DNA of 64,000 bases from Methylocystis sp. MJC1 (GCF_026427715.1 NZ_CP107558.1:967001-1031000); one strand, 5' to 3'. Counted from the first letter of the stretch, positions 50,739 to 60,106 are shown. Program-made: numbers and translations. The notes: generated from the sequence alone by a model not told the origin.

Positions 50739-51188
50739 ATGCGCGAGAAGATCAACCAGGACCTCAAGGACGCCATGAAGGCCCGCGACAGCGCCAAGGT
50801 CGACGCGCTGCGGCTCATCAATGCGGCGCTCAAGGACAAGGACATCGAGGCGCGCGGCGCGGGCAAGACCCTGACCGGGGACGACGTGCTCGCGCTCCTT
50901 CAGAAGATGATCAAGAGCCGGCAGGAGTCGCTCGACATCTTTGAGAAGGCCGGCCGCGCCGATCTCGCCGACAAGGAGAAAAGCGAGATCGCGGTGATCT
51001 CGAGCTATCTCCCGCAGCAGCTCTCGCAAGAGGAAGTGGCCGAGGCGGTGAAGGCGGCGATCGCCGAGGCGGGGGCGACGTCGATCAAGGACATGGGCAA
51101 GGTCGTCGCTGCGCTAAAGGCGAAATACACCGGCCGCATGGATTTCGCGAAAGCGAGCGCTGCGGTGAAGGCGGCGCTGGGGGGCTAA
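50739..51188 (+). CDS. GatB/YqeY domain-containing protein
   Basis: This predicted 149-residue protein is a stand-alone YqeY: MREKINQDLKDAMKARDSAK, LRLINAALKDKDIEARG and EVAEAVKAAIAEAGATSIKD, then MGKVVAALKAKYTGRMDFAK. The fold matches the tRNA-binding helical tail of GatB (Glu/Asp-tRNA amidotransferase), but the stand-alone protein has no known enzymatic role; tRNA binding is an inference. The ATG at 50739 begins the conserved domain. It is convergent with thiD across a repeat. Confidence 0.88.
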   Translation: MREKINQDLKDAMKARDSAKVDALRLINAALKDKDIEARGAGKTLTGDDVLALLQKMIKSRQESLDIFEKAGRADLADKEKSEIAVISSYLPQQLSQEEVAEAVKAAIAEAGATSIKDMGKVVAALKAKYTGRMDFAKASAAVKAALGG

Positions 51189-51207
51189 GGCGCCTTATCC
51201 GAAAGAG

Positions 51208-51323
51208 CCCCCTCCCTGTCCTTCCCCCGCTTTGCGGGAGAGGGGACGCTCACGATCAGCTTTGCTGATGAAGGCCACAATCTTCCCCCTCTCCCGCGAA
51301 GCGGGGGAGGGTCGGGGAGGGGG
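51208..51323. repeat. Palindromic intergenic repeat C, copy 2
   Basis: It starts CCCCCTCCCTGTCCTTC and ends GGTCGGGGAGGGGG, with CTCTCCCGCGAAGCGGGGGAG at the end and GATGAAGGCCACAATCTTC in the centre, the same order as in the copy at 32685-32801. It sits between the convergent yqeY-like and thiD genes and may end transcription in both directions. Confidence 0.8.
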
Positions 51324-51327
51324 CGTC

Positions 51328-52146
51328 TCAGCGCCACATCCCATAAAAATGGTTCGGCGGCCCCCGGCCCTCACCTAGCTCCAGCGCCTCCGCCGCTTCC
51401 AGCGCCCCCTCCAGCCAGACCTTCGCCGCCGCAATGGCGTCGATGAGCGACGCGCCCTTGGCGAGGCCGGCGGCGATGGCGGAGGAGAGCGCGCAGCCGG
51501 TGCCATGGGTGTGCCGGGTCGCGATGCGGCGACCATGGAAGAGGCGGGTCTCGCCGTCGGCGACGAGCACATCGACCGGCTCGCCGGAGAGATCGCCGCC
51601 CTTCACCAGCACGGCCTTGGCGCCGGCGTCGACCAGCATGCGGCCTTGCGCGATCATGTGATCCGTCGTGCGGGCGGGAGGCGTCTCCGACAGAGCCGAG
51701 GCCTCGAAGATATTGGGCGTCACAAGGCGCGCGAGCGGCAGCAGCTCTGAAATGAGCGCGCGCTCCAGCCCCGCCGCGGCGAGGCTCGCGCCTTGCGTCG
51801 GAACCAGCACGGGGTCGAGCACGACATTCTGCGGCGCCGCGCCCAGCGCCCCGGCGATCGCCGCTGCGATCTCAGGCGTCGCGACCATGCCGATCTTGAC
51901 GGCGTCTGGCGGAAGGTCGGCCATTACTGCGGCGATCTGCGCCGCGACGATATCAGGCGCGACCGGGAAGGCGGCGATCACGCCCCGCGTATTTTGCGCG
52001 GTGAGCGCGGTGATCGCCGCCATGCCGTAGCAGCCGAAGGCGGAAAAGGTTTTCAAATCCGCCTGTATGCCGGCGCCGCCCGAGGGGTCCGAGCCGGCGA
52101 TCGAGAGGAGCTTGCGCGTTTTGTTCAAATCCCGCTTGCTCCTCAC
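51328..52146 (-). CDS. thiD: Hydroxymethylpyrimidine/phosphomethylpyrimidine kinase
   Basis: This 272-residue ribokinase-fold enzyme phosphorylates HMP and then HMP-P in thiamine synthesis. The N-terminal LSIAGSDPSGGAGIQADLKT is the family hallmark; GCYGMAAITALTAQNT follows, and the C-terminal anion-hole motif is RHTHGTGCALSSAIAAGLAK. The length is typical. No other thi gene is close. It lies 5 bases from the small 76-residue hypothetical gene on the same strand and may be co-transcribed with it. Confidence 0.93.
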   Translation of the reverse strand: MRSKRDLNKTRKLLSIAGSDPSGGAGIQADLKTFSAFGCYGMAAITALTAQNTRGVIAAFPVAPDIVAAQIAAVMADLPPDAVKIGMVATPEIAAAIAGALGAAPQNVVLDPVLVPTQGASLAAAGLERALISELLPLARLVTPNIFEASALSETPPARTTDHMIAQGRMLVDAGAKAVLVKGGDLSGEPVDVLVADGETRLFHGRRIATRHTHGTGCALSSAIAAGLAKGASLIDAIAAAKVWLEGALEAAEALELGEGRGPPNHFYGMWR

Positions 52147-52151
52147 GCGTC

Positions 52152-52382
52152 TCAGCTATGCAATTCGCGCCCGCCGGGCCAGGCGGGCTCCTTCTTCTCG
52201 TCGTAGTCGCTATAGGCCTTTTTGAGTCCGCTCAACACTTCGGCTGAAGTTTCGAACATGGCCTTGAGCTGCGGCTCGTCGACCTTCTCGATGTCCTCGT
52301 GCAGGCGGTTGATCGTCTCCTGGAGATAGGCGGCCATCTGGCGGATATGCTGGTGAGGATCGCTTTCGGCTTTGTTGGTCAT
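52152..52382 (-). CDS. Small hypothetical protein, 76 residues
   Basis: This acidic, helix-rich protein (HIRQMAAYLQETINRLHEDI, then FETSAEVLSGLKKAYSDYDE) probably forms a helical hairpin or coiled coil. No signal peptide or metal motif is visible except two His at the start (DPHQHI). The ATG at 52382 follows AAAGAG. It lies directly upstream of thiD in the same direction. I do not recognise the family. Confidence 0.6.
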   Translation of the reverse strand: MTNKAESDPHQHIRQMAAYLQETINRLHEDIEKVDEPQLKAMFETSAEVLSGLKKAYSDYDEKKEPAWPGGRELHS

Positions 52383-52478
52383 GGCGGTGGCTCTTTGACG
52401 CAGGTTCATCGGGATAGCACTTAAACCCGAAGGGAGCGGGGGCGTTCCTGCAGATTTTGGCGATGGAGGGGAGACTGC

Positions 52479-53000
52479 ATGAGCAAGGCGCCGCGCAACG
52501 CCCGCTCCTTCGAGATGATCGACATCGCTGACCTGCATCGGCTGGCCGATATCGCGCACGCGCGGCTCGAAAAGGCGTTCGTCGCGCATCCGCCCAAGCG
52601 CGCGCTTTACGACGGCCATCTTCTCGTGATCTGCCTCTGCCAGGGCGCCGCCGATCATTTTCTCGCCCCCACGGCCAGCGACGGGGTGCAAGACTTCGAC
52701 ATGTGGGCTTTCTTTCGCCGGCGCCCCGGCGCGCGCCTGTGGAACCGCAAGCCTTTCACGGCGGATTTTGGGCCGTCGCGATTTGACCGCAACCCGCTGG
52801 ACCCGCCGAAATACGCAGGCCGGCGGGTGGACGTTTTATGGCGCGACATCCCTTGCGAAGCGGGCGCCGTGGAGGCGGTCACGGCCTATTTCCGTGCCCC
52901 GCAAACCGAAAGCGCGCGCGCCCTGCGCAAGAGGGCGGCCGTTGTGGCCTGGCCCTCGGAAACAGCAGGTTTCGTGATCTGGCGGCCTGCTACCGGATAA
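52479..53000 (+). CDS. Hypothetical protein, 173 residues
   Basis: This soluble protein has a helical start (FEMIDIADLHRLADIAHARL), CLCQGAADHFLAP and the DMWAFFRRRPGARLWNRK segment, then a strand/helix region ending AGFVIWRPATG. The pattern GFVIWRP near the C-terminus recurs in small Rhizobiales proteins that I cannot name. No signal peptide or catalytic motif is evident. It is divergent from the 76-residue gene and convergent with the WD40 gene. Confidence 0.55.
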   Translation: MSKAPRNARSFEMIDIADLHRLADIAHARLEKAFVAHPPKRALYDGHLLVICLCQGAADHFLAPTASDGVQDFDMWAFFRRRPGARLWNRKPFTADFGPSRFDRNPLDPPKYAGRRVDVLWRDIPCEAGAVEAVTAYFRAPQTESARALRKRAAVVAWPSETAGFVIWRPATG

Positions 53001-53014
53001 AGGAAGCGGCGCCG

Positions 53015-54022
53015 CTACTGCTTTGGCAGCGTCAGCAGGCCTGCGTCGCCGTTGTCCGCCCCGAACAGCAGGCGCGCGCCTTTGGCGTCCCAGGCCAGCG
53101 TGCTGATGCGGGCGTTCTTGGCCTCGTCCGCCGGGCGCCGCACGAGGATCTCCGAGCCGTCCGTCACGCGCGCCAGCAACACCATCCCGTCCTCGTAGCC
53201 GATCGCGACGACCAGCGCGCCGGGGTGGAAGGCGACGCGGGTCACCGGCACATTCGTGCGCACGCCGCATTCGCGCGGGCTTTGGCCCATCGGTCCGTCC
53301 TTGCCCGAGAAGGGCCAGAGGATGCAGGCGTCGGCGCCCGAGGTGGCGAGCCATTTTCCGTCGAAGGACCAGGAGAAGCTGCGGGTTTTGCCGGGATAGC
53401 CCGCCATGCGCATATGTTTGGCGTCGGCGATGCGCCAGCCGTGCAGCATGTTCTCCTGCATGGAGGTGACGAGAAAGCGCCCGTCGGGCGAGATCGTTGC
53501 GTCGAGATGCGAGCCGCTCCAGGAGAGGACCTCGGGCTTGCCGGCGTTGGGGAACCACAGCGTCGCGCCATTGTAATGGGCGGCGGCGAGGCGGTAGCCC
53601 TTGGGGAAGAAAGCGAGGCCCCGGCAGGTCGAGGGCAGATCAATCGATTTGACCTCTCCCTTGGCCGAGCGGGCGCGGGCGTTGCGGCCGGCCGACCACG
53701 CGATCGCGCCTTCATGCAGGGCGAGCGCGTCGATCCATTTACCGTTCTCGTCGGCGATGGCCTCGGTTTCGCCATTGGCGTCGATCGCGACCACGCGGCC
53801 GTCGTCGCCGCCGGTGACAAGCCGCCGGCCGTCGCTCGACGCCGCGAGTATGGCGGCGTCCGGATGCGCGAGCACCCGGCAGCCTTCCTCGGCGTCGCCT
53901 AGAAAAACATTTCCGTCGGCCAGCGCGAAGGCGGGCGTATCGGCGAGCCAGGCGCCGGCGACGACGGAATCGCCGAGCGCGAGCGGCTCGACCGCGGAGG
54001 TCAGCGACGGATATTCAGCCAA
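53015..54022 (-). CDS. WD40 repeat beta-propeller protein
   Basis: This 335-residue protein is built of repeats typical of WD40/YVTN propellers: AHPDAAILAASSDGRRLVTG, GGDDGRVVAIDANGETEAI, FSWSFDGKWLATSGADACIL and LAWDAKGARLLFGADNGDAG. About seven blades fit the length. No signal peptide is present, so it should be cytoplasmic and act as an interaction scaffold. It is close to WD-repeat proteins common in Rhizobiales near Fe-S or CobW-type genes, but the partner here is not evident. The next upstream gene on the same strand is the O-antigen-ligase-like gene's 3' end, 15 bases away. Confidence 0.78.
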   Translation of the reverse strand: MAEYPSLTSAVEPLALGDSVVAGAWLADTPAFALADGNVFLGDAEEGCRVLAHPDAAILAASSDGRRLVTGGDDGRVVAIDANGETEAIADENGKWIDALALHEGAIAWSAGRNARARSAKGEVKSIDLPSTCRGLAFFPKGYRLAAAHYNGATLWFPNAGKPEVLSWSGSHLDATISPDGRFLVTSMQENMLHGWRIADAKHMRMAGYPGKTRSFSWSFDGKWLATSGADACILWPFSGKDGPMGQSPRECGVRTNVPVTRVAFHPGALVVAIGYEDGMVLLARVTDGSEILVRRPADEAKNARISTLAWDAKGARLLFGADNGDAGLLTLPKQ

Positions 54023-54037
54023 GTAAAAACTCTCTTG

Positions 54038-55270
54038 TCAGGCGGCGTCGTCAGCCGGGCGCCCGCCAAGGCCGATCGGCAGGACCGGGCGGCGCTTGCG
54101 GAATTGACCGCGCATTACCAGAGCGAATGCGATCGCGTCGAGCCCCGCGAGCGTCAGCCACCAGAGCTGCTCGGCGGCCGGCCCCAGCAGGCAGATGACG
54201 AAGCCGGCCGCCACGCCCCCGAGCAGAAAGGGCGCGAGGGCCGCGCGCGCCTGGCCGACGACGAGGCTCGCCCGGGCAAGGGCCAGTGTAAGCGCGGCCG
54301 CGCCCAGAGCCCCGAGATCGAACCAGATCTGGAAGATCAGGCTGCGGGGGGTCGTGGGCGGCAGATAGCCGCCGAGCACGCCCCAGGTCGCAGCGCCGAA
54401 GCCATGGCCGAGCAGCGTGCGCGGCCCATCGCTGGCGATCATCCGCCCCCAGAAGGCAAGATGCTTGAAGAAATCAGGCGAGTGCTCAGGCCAAACCGCA
54501 TGCGCCGCGACCGCGGCCAGAGGCGCAAGGAGCGCGACCGCCGCCATGAAACCGGCCAGCACGCGCGATCCGATTCGCGGTCGGCCGAAGGCGAATCCGA
54601 AGACGATCGCGCCGCCGATGAGGGCCGGCAGCGCGTTCGGCGCGCCTGCGAGGAAGCAAGCAAGGAAGGTGGCAAATCCCAAGCCGCCCGCCATGACCCA
54701 GCGACCGCGCACCGCCAGGGCGCCCATCGCCGGCCAGACAAGCAGCGCGAGGCCGAGACCGGCGCGCCCGAGCGGGCTCACGTCCAGAATGTCCTCGACC
54801 GAATATTTCGGGGCAGTCAGCAAGGTGATCGCGACGAGCGCGACGGCGGAGGCCGCAACGCCGATCGGCAACAGATTGAGGTTGGAGGTCTTGGTGCGCA
54901 GCGGCATGAAGCTCGCCGCGGCCGCAACGAGCGCCATGGTCGCCGCCGCCTTGCCAAAGCGCTCGGCCGGCCCCTCGAAAGGCGTCCAGACAAGGGATAC
55001 GCCGGCCCAGAACGCAAGGAGCAGCGCCGCCCAGACCGGCGGCGAGGCCAGGAGCGCTTTCAGCGAGCTTCCAGAATGGTTGGTGCTGGACAGCAGGGCC
55101 GAGGCGAGGAGCAGCGCCGCGCCGACCGGCAGCAGGATATAGACCGTCTGCCGCGCGAGGATCGGCGCAAGCAGCGAGATCACGAAGAGCATGAACACGC
55201 CGATCCTGAGCAGAAGGCGCGCGGCCTCCTCGGATGGGTCGTCTGCAGGTCCTCGTGAAAAACTGGTCAT
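54038..55270 (-). CDS. O-antigen ligase-like polytopic membrane protein
   Basis: This predicted 410-residue protein has about 11-12 membrane helices and a large periplasmic loop with SLVWTPFEGPAERFGKAAAT early and LLGHGFGAATWGVLGGYLPP later. The H-G-x-G-x-x-x-W pattern with a nearby Arg resembles Wzy/WaaL family ligases, which join or polymerise lipid-linked glycans in the periplasm. The family is weakly conserved, so the call is tentative. The ATG at 55270 begins the membrane protein; the open frame extending upstream is out of the family. It is followed by the WD40 gene. Confidence 0.65.
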   Translation of the reverse strand: MTSFSRGPADDPSEEAARLLLRIGVFMLFVISLLAPILARQTVYILLPVGAALLLASALLSSTNHSGSSLKALLASPPVWAALLLAFWAGVSLVWTPFEGPAERFGKAAATMALVAAAASFMPLRTKTSNLNLLPIGVAASAVALVAITLLTAPKYSVEDILDVSPLGRAGLGLALLVWPAMGALAVRGRWVMAGGLGFATFLACFLAGAPNALPALIGGAIVFGFAFGRPRIGSRVLAGFMAAVALLAPLAAVAAHAVWPEHSPDFFKHLAFWGRMIASDGPRTLLGHGFGAATWGVLGGYLPPTTPRSLIFQIWFDLGALGAAALTLALARASLVVGQARAALAPFLLGGVAAGFVICLLGPAAEQLWWLTLAGLDAIAFALVMRGQFRKRRPVLPIGLGGRPADDAA

Positions 55271-55367
55271 TGGCGCGCCGGCTGGCTCGATCGGGTCTGT
55301 AATATTCAGATTAGATCGAAACGCTGATCGGCAAGTGTGCTGCGGCGCACGAATTTGATCCTTTGAG

Positions 55368-56492
55368 CTATTTTTTTCTGAAGTGTGTCTCTTTTGCCCA
55401 TTCGTTTCGCACCCCTTCGTCCTGCTCCAAGGCGCAAAGCTGCCGCAATGCAACGAGACGTTGTGGCGCGAGCTTGGCGAGAGCCCAGACCGCGGCGCCG
55501 CGCACGAGCGAATCGGCGTCGGAGAGCAGCCGCTCCGCGTGATCGGCAAGCGAGGCCGCGCCGCTGTTGCCAATGGCGACGAGAACATTGCGGATGAAAC
55601 GCGCACGGCCGATTCGCTTGATCGGCGAGCCGGAAAAGAGGGCGCGAAAGTCGGCGTCGTCGAGCTGAGCGAGTTCGGCGAGGGCGGGGCTTTCCAAATC
55701 GGGTCGGGCGGCGAGCTTCGCCTCGCGCGCGACATGGGCGAATTTGTTCCAGGGGCAGACGGCGAGGCAATCGTCGCAGCCATAAATCCGATTGCCGATG
55801 GCGTCCCGGAACGCGCGCGGGATCGGGCCCTTGTGTTCGATCGTCAGGTAGGAGACGCAGCGGCGCGCGTCGAGCTGGTAGGGCCCGGTGAAGGCGTTCG
55901 TCGGGCAGGCGTCGAGGCAGTTGCGACAGGAGCCGCAATGGTCGCGCTCGGGCGCGTCGGGCGCAAGCGCGAGATCGGTGAAGATTGCGCCGAGAAAGAG
56001 CCAGGAGCCGAAATCGCGGGAGACGAGGTTGGTGTGCTTGCCTTGCCAGCCGAGTCCCGCCTGTTGCGCGAGCGGCTTCTCCATGACCGGGGCGGTGTCG
56101 ACGAAAACCTTAACGTCGCCGCCTCCGGCGCGCTTGAGCATGAAGGCGGCGAGCTGCTTCAGACGCCCTTTGACGATGTCGTGATAGTCGCGGTGGCGCG
56201 CATAGACCGAGATCGCGCCCGCCTCGCGATCTGCAAGCAAGGAAAGCGGATCGGCGGATGGCCCGTAATTGAGGCCGAGCATGACGACGCTTCTGGCTTC
56301 GGGCCACAACGCCTTCGGGGAAGAACGGCGGTCGGCGGTCTCCGCCATCCAACCCATATCTCCATGCGCGCCAGACGCGAGCCACGCGCGCAGGCGTTCG
56401 GCCAATAGCGGATCAGCCTCTGCGGTTGTGAAGCGGCAGGCGTCGAATCCGAGGCTGAGGGCGTGGGCGCGGATGGCGCTCTCGATTGTCAT
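55368..56492 (-). CDS. queG: Epoxyqueuosine reductase
   Basis: This predicted 374-residue enzyme reduces epoxyqueuosine to queuosine in tRNA, using cobalamin and two [4Fe-4S] clusters. Both cluster motifs are present: [16 protein letters not shown] and [15 protein letters not shown]. The N-terminal DUF1730 domain has [15 protein letters not shown] and [16 protein letters not shown]. The C-terminal HEAT-like stretch ([20 protein letters not shown]) is typical. The ATG at 56492 begins the domain. It lies about 90 bases upstream of the O-antigen-like gene on the same strand. Confidence 0.93.
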   Translation of the reverse strand: MTIESAIRAHALSLGFDACRFTTAEADPLLAERLRAWLASGAHGDMGWMAETADRRSSPKALWPEARSVVMLGLNYGPSADPLSLLADREAGAISVYARHRDYHDIVKGRLKQLAAFMLKRAGGGDVKVFVDTAPVMEKPLAQQAGLGWQGKHTNLVSRDFGSWLFLGAIFTDLALAPDAPERDHCGSCRNCLDACPTNAFTGPYQLDARRCVSYLTIEHKGPIPRAFRDAIGNRIYGCDDCLAVCPWNKFAHVAREAKLAARPDLESPALAELAQLDDADFRALFSGSPIKRIGRARFIRNVLVAIGNSGAASLADHAERLLSDADSLVRGAAVWALAKLAPQRLVALRQLCALEQDEGVRNEWAKETHFRKK

Positions 56493-56580
56493 TGGGCGGC
56501 AGATATAGCGCACGCAGGGACCGCGAGCCTTGGCTCGCTTCAGAAAAATGCGCGCCCGAAGGCGCGCGGTCCGGGCAGCC

Positions 56581-57261
56581 TTAGAAATCCAGCTCGGCGT
56601 AATAGGGTCCGGGAGTCATGCCTGGCGCGCGATCGGCGAGCAGCGGGCGGAAGGCGGGCCGCGACTTGATGCGCTGATACCAGTGTTTGGCCGCCTCGTC
56701 CTCCTCCCAGGGGGCGTCGCCGAGATAGTCGACGCAGGAGAGATGCGCGGCGGCGGCGAAATCCGCATAGGTGAGGCGATCGCCCGCGATCCAGTTTCGC
56801 GCGCCCGTCAGATAGCCGATATAGCGCATGTGATGGCGGACATTGGCGCGCGCGACTCGCACGAGGTCCATGTCCGGCGCGCCGCCCTGCGGCGAAAAGC
56901 GCTTGTAGACCTTCTCGTTGACCAACCAGCCGGTCACTTCCTCGAAAAATTTCACGTTGAACCAGTCGACCAGCCGGCGCGTCTCGATCCGAGCGTGCTT
57001 CTCCTGGGGCAGGAGGCGTTGCGGACCGTGCTGGGGGCCGTAGGTTTCGTCCAGATATTCGGCGATCACGGCGCTTGGAACGATTGTCCCGTCATCGTCG
57101 ATGAACAGGGGCGTCCGACCGGCGGGATCGAGCGAGAGGAATTCCGGCCGGCGGTCTGTGGCGCGTTCCTCGATCAACTCGGCGGTGACGCCATATTCCG
57201 CGAGGATCAGCCGGATGAAGCGCGAATGCGGGCAAAGCGGGTAATGGTAAAGAAGGGGCAT
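56581..57261 (-). CDS. Glutathione S-transferase family protein
   Basis: This predicted 226-residue protein has a thioredoxin-like N-terminal domain starting [20 protein letters not shown] and the GSH gamma-glutamyl motif [13 protein letters not shown]. The helical C-terminal domain contains [20 protein letters not shown], the GST N-capping region. The Cys-Pro-His-Ser motif suggests an Omega/Beta-like class with a catalytic cysteine. Its own substrate is not predictable. The ATG at 57261 begins the family; it is divergent from the SIMPL gene. Confidence 0.88.
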   Translation of the reverse strand: MPLLYHYPLCPHSRFIRLILAEYGVTAELIEERATDRRPEFLSLDPAGRTPLFIDDDGTIVPSAVIAEYLDETYGPQHGPQRLLPQEKHARIETRRLVDWFNVKFFEEVTGWLVNEKVYKRFSPQGGAPDMDLVRVARANVRHHMRYIGYLTGARNWIAGDRLTYADFAAAAHLSCVDYLGDAPWEEDEAAKHWYQRIKSRPAFRPLLADRAPGMTPGPYYAELDF

Positions 57262-57372
57262 GAGGCCTATTCGCGGTGCGCGGGACGACCACGCTCGGTT
57301 CCTGTATGGTTGAACTCGGCTAAAGCCGCAAGCGGGCGCTTTTGCGGCTGCACTTGGGCGCAAGGATATGCC

Positions 57373-58071
57373 ATGATTCGTTTCATCCTCGCAGCGACAA
57401 TGATCTTTTGCGGCTTTGCTCGGGCAGAATCCCTCAGGGACACGACGCCCAATGTCTCTGTCATCGGCGAGGCGTCGGAGGAGGTGGCCCCGGACCGGGC
57501 CGTCTTGCATTTCGGCGTCGTAACCGAGCGTCCGACGGCGGCGGCGGCGTCTTCCGACAACGCCCAAACCATCGGGGCCATCCTTGCGCAGCTCAAGACC
57601 ATGGGCGTCGCCGAGGCCGACGTGCAGACGCAGGGCGTCTCTCTGTCGCCGACCGAGGAGCGGGACGCGAAGGGCAAGCCCAAAACCATCCAGATCTACA
57701 GGGCGAGCAACAGCTTGGCGGTTTTCGTGAAGCCAGCCGAAAAAGCCGGCGACGTCATTGGCGCGGTGATCGACAAGGGCGCCAATAGCCTCGACGGGGT
57801 CGATTACGACAGCTCGGACCTGACCGCGAAACGGGACGCGCTGCGCGCCGCGGCCGTGAAGGACGCCGAGCGGCGCGCGCGGGTTTACGCCGAAGCCGCC
57901 GGCCTGAGGCTCGCCCGCGTCTTGGAAATTCGCCCGCTAGACGAAACCGCGCCAACGCCCCTGGCGGAGGCCCGAGTCGCGGCGGCTCGCGGCGCGACTT
58001 CCGTGCCGCTGCGGCCGGGGTTGCAGCGCGTCACCGAGCGCGTCTTCATCACCTGGGCGCTGGCGCGTTGA
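57373..58071 (+). CDS. SIMPL domain-containing periplasmic protein
   Basis: This predicted 232-residue protein has a signal peptide (MIRFILAATMIFCGFARA). The SIMPL (DUF541) domain follows: VSVIGEASEEVAPDRAVLHF, YRASNSLAVFVKPAEKAGDV and GANSLDGVDYDSSDLTAKRD, then RRARVYAEAAGLRLARVLEI. SIMPL proteins form large periplasmic or outer-membrane-linked rings in some bacteria, with roles in stress tolerance. The ATG at 57373 follows AAGGAT. The gene stands alone. Confidence 0.87.
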   Translation: MIRFILAATMIFCGFARAESLRDTTPNVSVIGEASEEVAPDRAVLHFGVVTERPTAAAASSDNAQTIGAILAQLKTMGVAEADVQTQGVSLSPTEERDAKGKPKTIQIYRASNSLAVFVKPAEKAGDVIGAVIDKGANSLDGVDYDSSDLTAKRDALRAAAVKDAERRARVYAEAAGLRLARVLEIRPLDETAPTPLAEARVAAARGATSVPLRPGLQRVTERVFITWALAR

Positions 58072-58219
58072 TTTCTCAAGCCTTGGGCAGGCTGCGCGAA
58101 ATTAAAGCGAGGTGCCTAGCTGCTTGCATGTCATTCAGGCGCCGCATTGCGGGATTACACGCTATAATGCGTGGCGCGATAGGCTAAAGCCATATCGCCG
58201 TCTCGTAGTGAGGCTGCCC

Positions 58220-58618
58220 ATGGCGAATGTCATTTTCTATGAAAAGCCCGGCTGCGCCAGCAATGCAAAACAAAAGGCGCTGCTGCTCGCCTCCGGCCAT
58301 CAAGTAGACGTCCGTGATCTCCTGCACGAACCTTGGAGCGCATCGAGTCTACGTCCTTATTTCGCGGCGAAGCCCGTGCGTGAATGGTTCAACGCCGCTT
58401 CCCCGCGCGTGAAATCGGGAGAGGTGAATCCCGACGGCGTCAATCCGCAGGAAGCGATCGTAATGATGATCCTCGATCCTGGCCTGATCCGCCGGCCGCT
58501 CATGCGAGTGGGGGATCACTGCGAGTCGGGCTTCGATCCGGCCGCCGTGAATCGTTGGATCGGGCTAAAGCCCGACGCAGATGGCGTTTCGGATCGCTGC
58601 GCAATGGACGCCGCCTGA
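58220..58618 (+). CDS. Nitrogenase-associated ArsC-like protein
   Basis: This predicted 132-residue thioredoxin-fold protein has an ArsC/Spx-like start, ANVIFYEKPGCASNAKQKAL, then VDVRDLLHEPWSASSLRPYF and VREWFNAASPRVKSGEVNPD, and LIRRPLMRVGD with the conserved RRP. It matches the TIGR01616 nitrogenase-associated family (NifO-like), which occurs beside nif or molybdenum genes of diazotrophs; arsenate reductase activity is not likely since only one of the usual cysteines is in place. The ATG at 58220 begins the domain. It is 64 bases from the DUF1488 gene, itself close to the sulfate operon. Confidence 0.8.
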   Translation: MANVIFYEKPGCASNAKQKALLLASGHQVDVRDLLHEPWSASSLRPYFAAKPVREWFNAASPRVKSGEVNPDGVNPQEAIVMMILDPGLIRRPLMRVGDHCESGFDPAAVNRWIGLKPDADGVSDRCAMDAA

Positions 58619-58682
58619 GGTAACGGGAACCGAACGGCGTCTTGCGCATTTCTTCCCAAACGGAACGAGAGGGCGAGCGCTG

Positions 58683-58964
58683 ATGCCGCTTGAGCACATT
58701 GAGTCCGAAATCGTGCGGGAGGACAATGGTTTCTCCTTCTCGATGCGCATTAGAGGCGCCCAGCAGACTGTTCGGGTGTTTGTCTCCGATGACGCCCTGG
58801 AGGGCGATTCCGCGCTCCCGGACGACGAGGAGCTGAGAACGCAGCTCGAGACCGACCGTGCGGCGCTGGAGGCGGTCGCCAGCGAGAAATACGCCCGGGG
58901 CCAAGTGGCCGCCGATGGCGTCGTCGCGATCACCCTGACCGATGTGGTGAAATTCATCGATTAG
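58683..58964 (+). CDS. DUF1488 family protein
   Basis: This predicted 93-residue protein resembles DUF1488: [20 protein letters not shown], then an acidic [20 protein letters not shown] and a C-terminal strand [13 protein letters not shown]. Function is unknown. The ATG at 58683 has GCTGATG before it; upstream in-frame residues overlap the previous gene's end and are not conserved. It precedes the operator and the sulfate uptake operon by 50-100 bases. Confidence 0.75.
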   Translation: MPLEHIESEIVREDNGFSFSMRIRGAQQTVRVFVSDDALEGDSALPDDEELRTQLETDRAALEAVASEKYARGQVAADGVVAITLTDVVKFID

Positions 58965-59017
58965 ACGGTGAAAAACTCCGAAACCACCGCGCGGCGGAAA
59001 ATGGCGCTTGCCAAATA

Positions 59018-59036
59018 GTCTATTCCAACTATAGAC
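59018..59036. promoter_or_regulatory. 19-bp inverted-repeat operator upstream of the sulfate operon
   Basis: GTCTAT (59018-59023), 7 bases, ATAGAC (59031-59036) is extended by one base on each side to AGTCTAT/ATAGACT. A further partial site, TCTAATAGA, lies at 59045-59053. The element ends 29 bases before the sbp ATG. The same GTCTAT-N7-ATAGAC geometry occurs at 63946-63964. It probably binds a dimeric regulator of sulfur genes; its identity is unknown. Confidence 0.65.
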
Positions 59037-59065
59037 TTTCTAGGTCTAATAGATGGAGTAGAGAT

Positions 59066-60106
59066 ATGCATAAGGGTAGGGGGAAGCTCAACGCGCTTCT
59101 TCGCATGCTGGCGGTGGCTGGGGCTTTTGGCGTTTTCGGCGGGGTTTCGGCTCATGCGGGCCAGGCCCTCTTGAACGTATCCTACGATCCCACGCGCGAG
59201 CTCTATAAGCAGATCAACCCCGCCTTCGCGGCGGACTGGAAGGCCAAGACCGGCGAGACCATCGAGCTGCAAGCCTCGCATGGCGGCTCCGGCGCGCAGG
59301 CGCGTGCGGTGATCGACGGCCTCAACGCCGACGTGGTGACTTTGGCGCTCGCCGCCGACATCGACGCCATCGCGACGAAAACCGGCAAAGTCCCAGCCGA
59401 TTGGCAGAAGCGCCTGCCGAATAATTCCTCGCCCTACACGTCGACGATTGTTTTCCTTGTTCGCAAGGGCAATCCGAAGGCGATCAAGGATTGGGACGAC
59501 CTCGCCAAGCCCGGCGTCGCGGTGATCACGCCCAATCCCAAGACCTCCGGCGGCGCGCGCTGGAACTTCCTCGGCGCCTGGGGCTATGGACTGGATAAAT
59601 TCAAAGGCGACGAGGCCAAGACCAAGGATTTCGTCAAGGCGATTTACAAGAACGCCCCTGTGCTCGACACCGGCGCGCGCGGTTCGACCATCACCTTCGC
59701 GCAGCGTGGATTGGGCGACGTGCTGATCGCCTGGGAGAACGAGGCCTTCCTTGCGCTCCAGGAGTTCGGCGCGAATAAGTTCGAGATCGTCGCGCCGAAG
59801 ATCTCGGTGCTGGCCGAGCCGCCGGTCGCGGTAGTGGAAGCCAATGCGGAGGCCAAGGGCAATAAGAAAGTCGCCGAGGCCTACGTCAACTTTCTCTATA
59901 CGCCGCAGGCACAGGCGATTATCGCCAAGAACTTCTATCGCCCGGCGCATCCTGAAGCCGCGGCGAAGGAAGATCTGAAAAAACTGCCGAAGATCGAGTT
60001 TTTCACGGTCGATAAAACCTTCGGCGGCTGGGCGTCTGCGCAGAAGAAGTTCTTCGCCGATGGCGGCGTCTTCGACGATATCCAGAAACAAGAGCCTGCG
60101 AAGTGA
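59066..60106 (+). CDS. sbp: Sulfate ABC transporter substrate-binding protein
   Basis: This 346-residue periplasmic protein has a signal peptide ([16 protein letters not shown]) and the sulfate-binding motifs [39 protein letters not shown] and [19 protein letters not shown]. It captures sulfate (or thiosulfate) and hands it to the CysTWA importer encoded just downstream. GGAG precedes the ATG at 59066 by 7-8 bases. The stop overlaps the GTG start of cysT by 4 bases. The Arg/Ser-rich binding pocket makes sulfate the likely ligand rather than molybdate. Confidence 0.93.
   Translation: MHKGRGKLNALLRMLAVAGAFGVFGGVSAHAGQALLNVSYDPTRELYKQINPAFAADWKAKTGETIELQASHGGSGAQARAVIDGLNADVVTLALAADIDAIATKTGKVPADWQKRLPNNSSPYTSTIVFLVRKGNPKAIKDWDDLAKPGVAVITPNPKTSGGARWNFLGAWGYGLDKFKGDEAKTKDFVKAIYKNAPVLDTGARGSTITFAQRGLGDVLIAWENEAFLALQEFGANKFEIVAPKISVLAEPPVAVVEANAEAKGNKKVAEAYVNFLYTPQAQAIIAKNFYRPAHPEAAAKEDLKKLPKIEFFTVDKTFGGWASAQKKFFADGGVFDDIQKQEPAK

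Noticed and set aside
54035..55258. Arg/Glu-rich 400-codon frame opposite the O-antigen-ligase-like gene
   Set aside because: Composition is extreme and low in complexity, while the minus strand gives a regular polytopic membrane protein.
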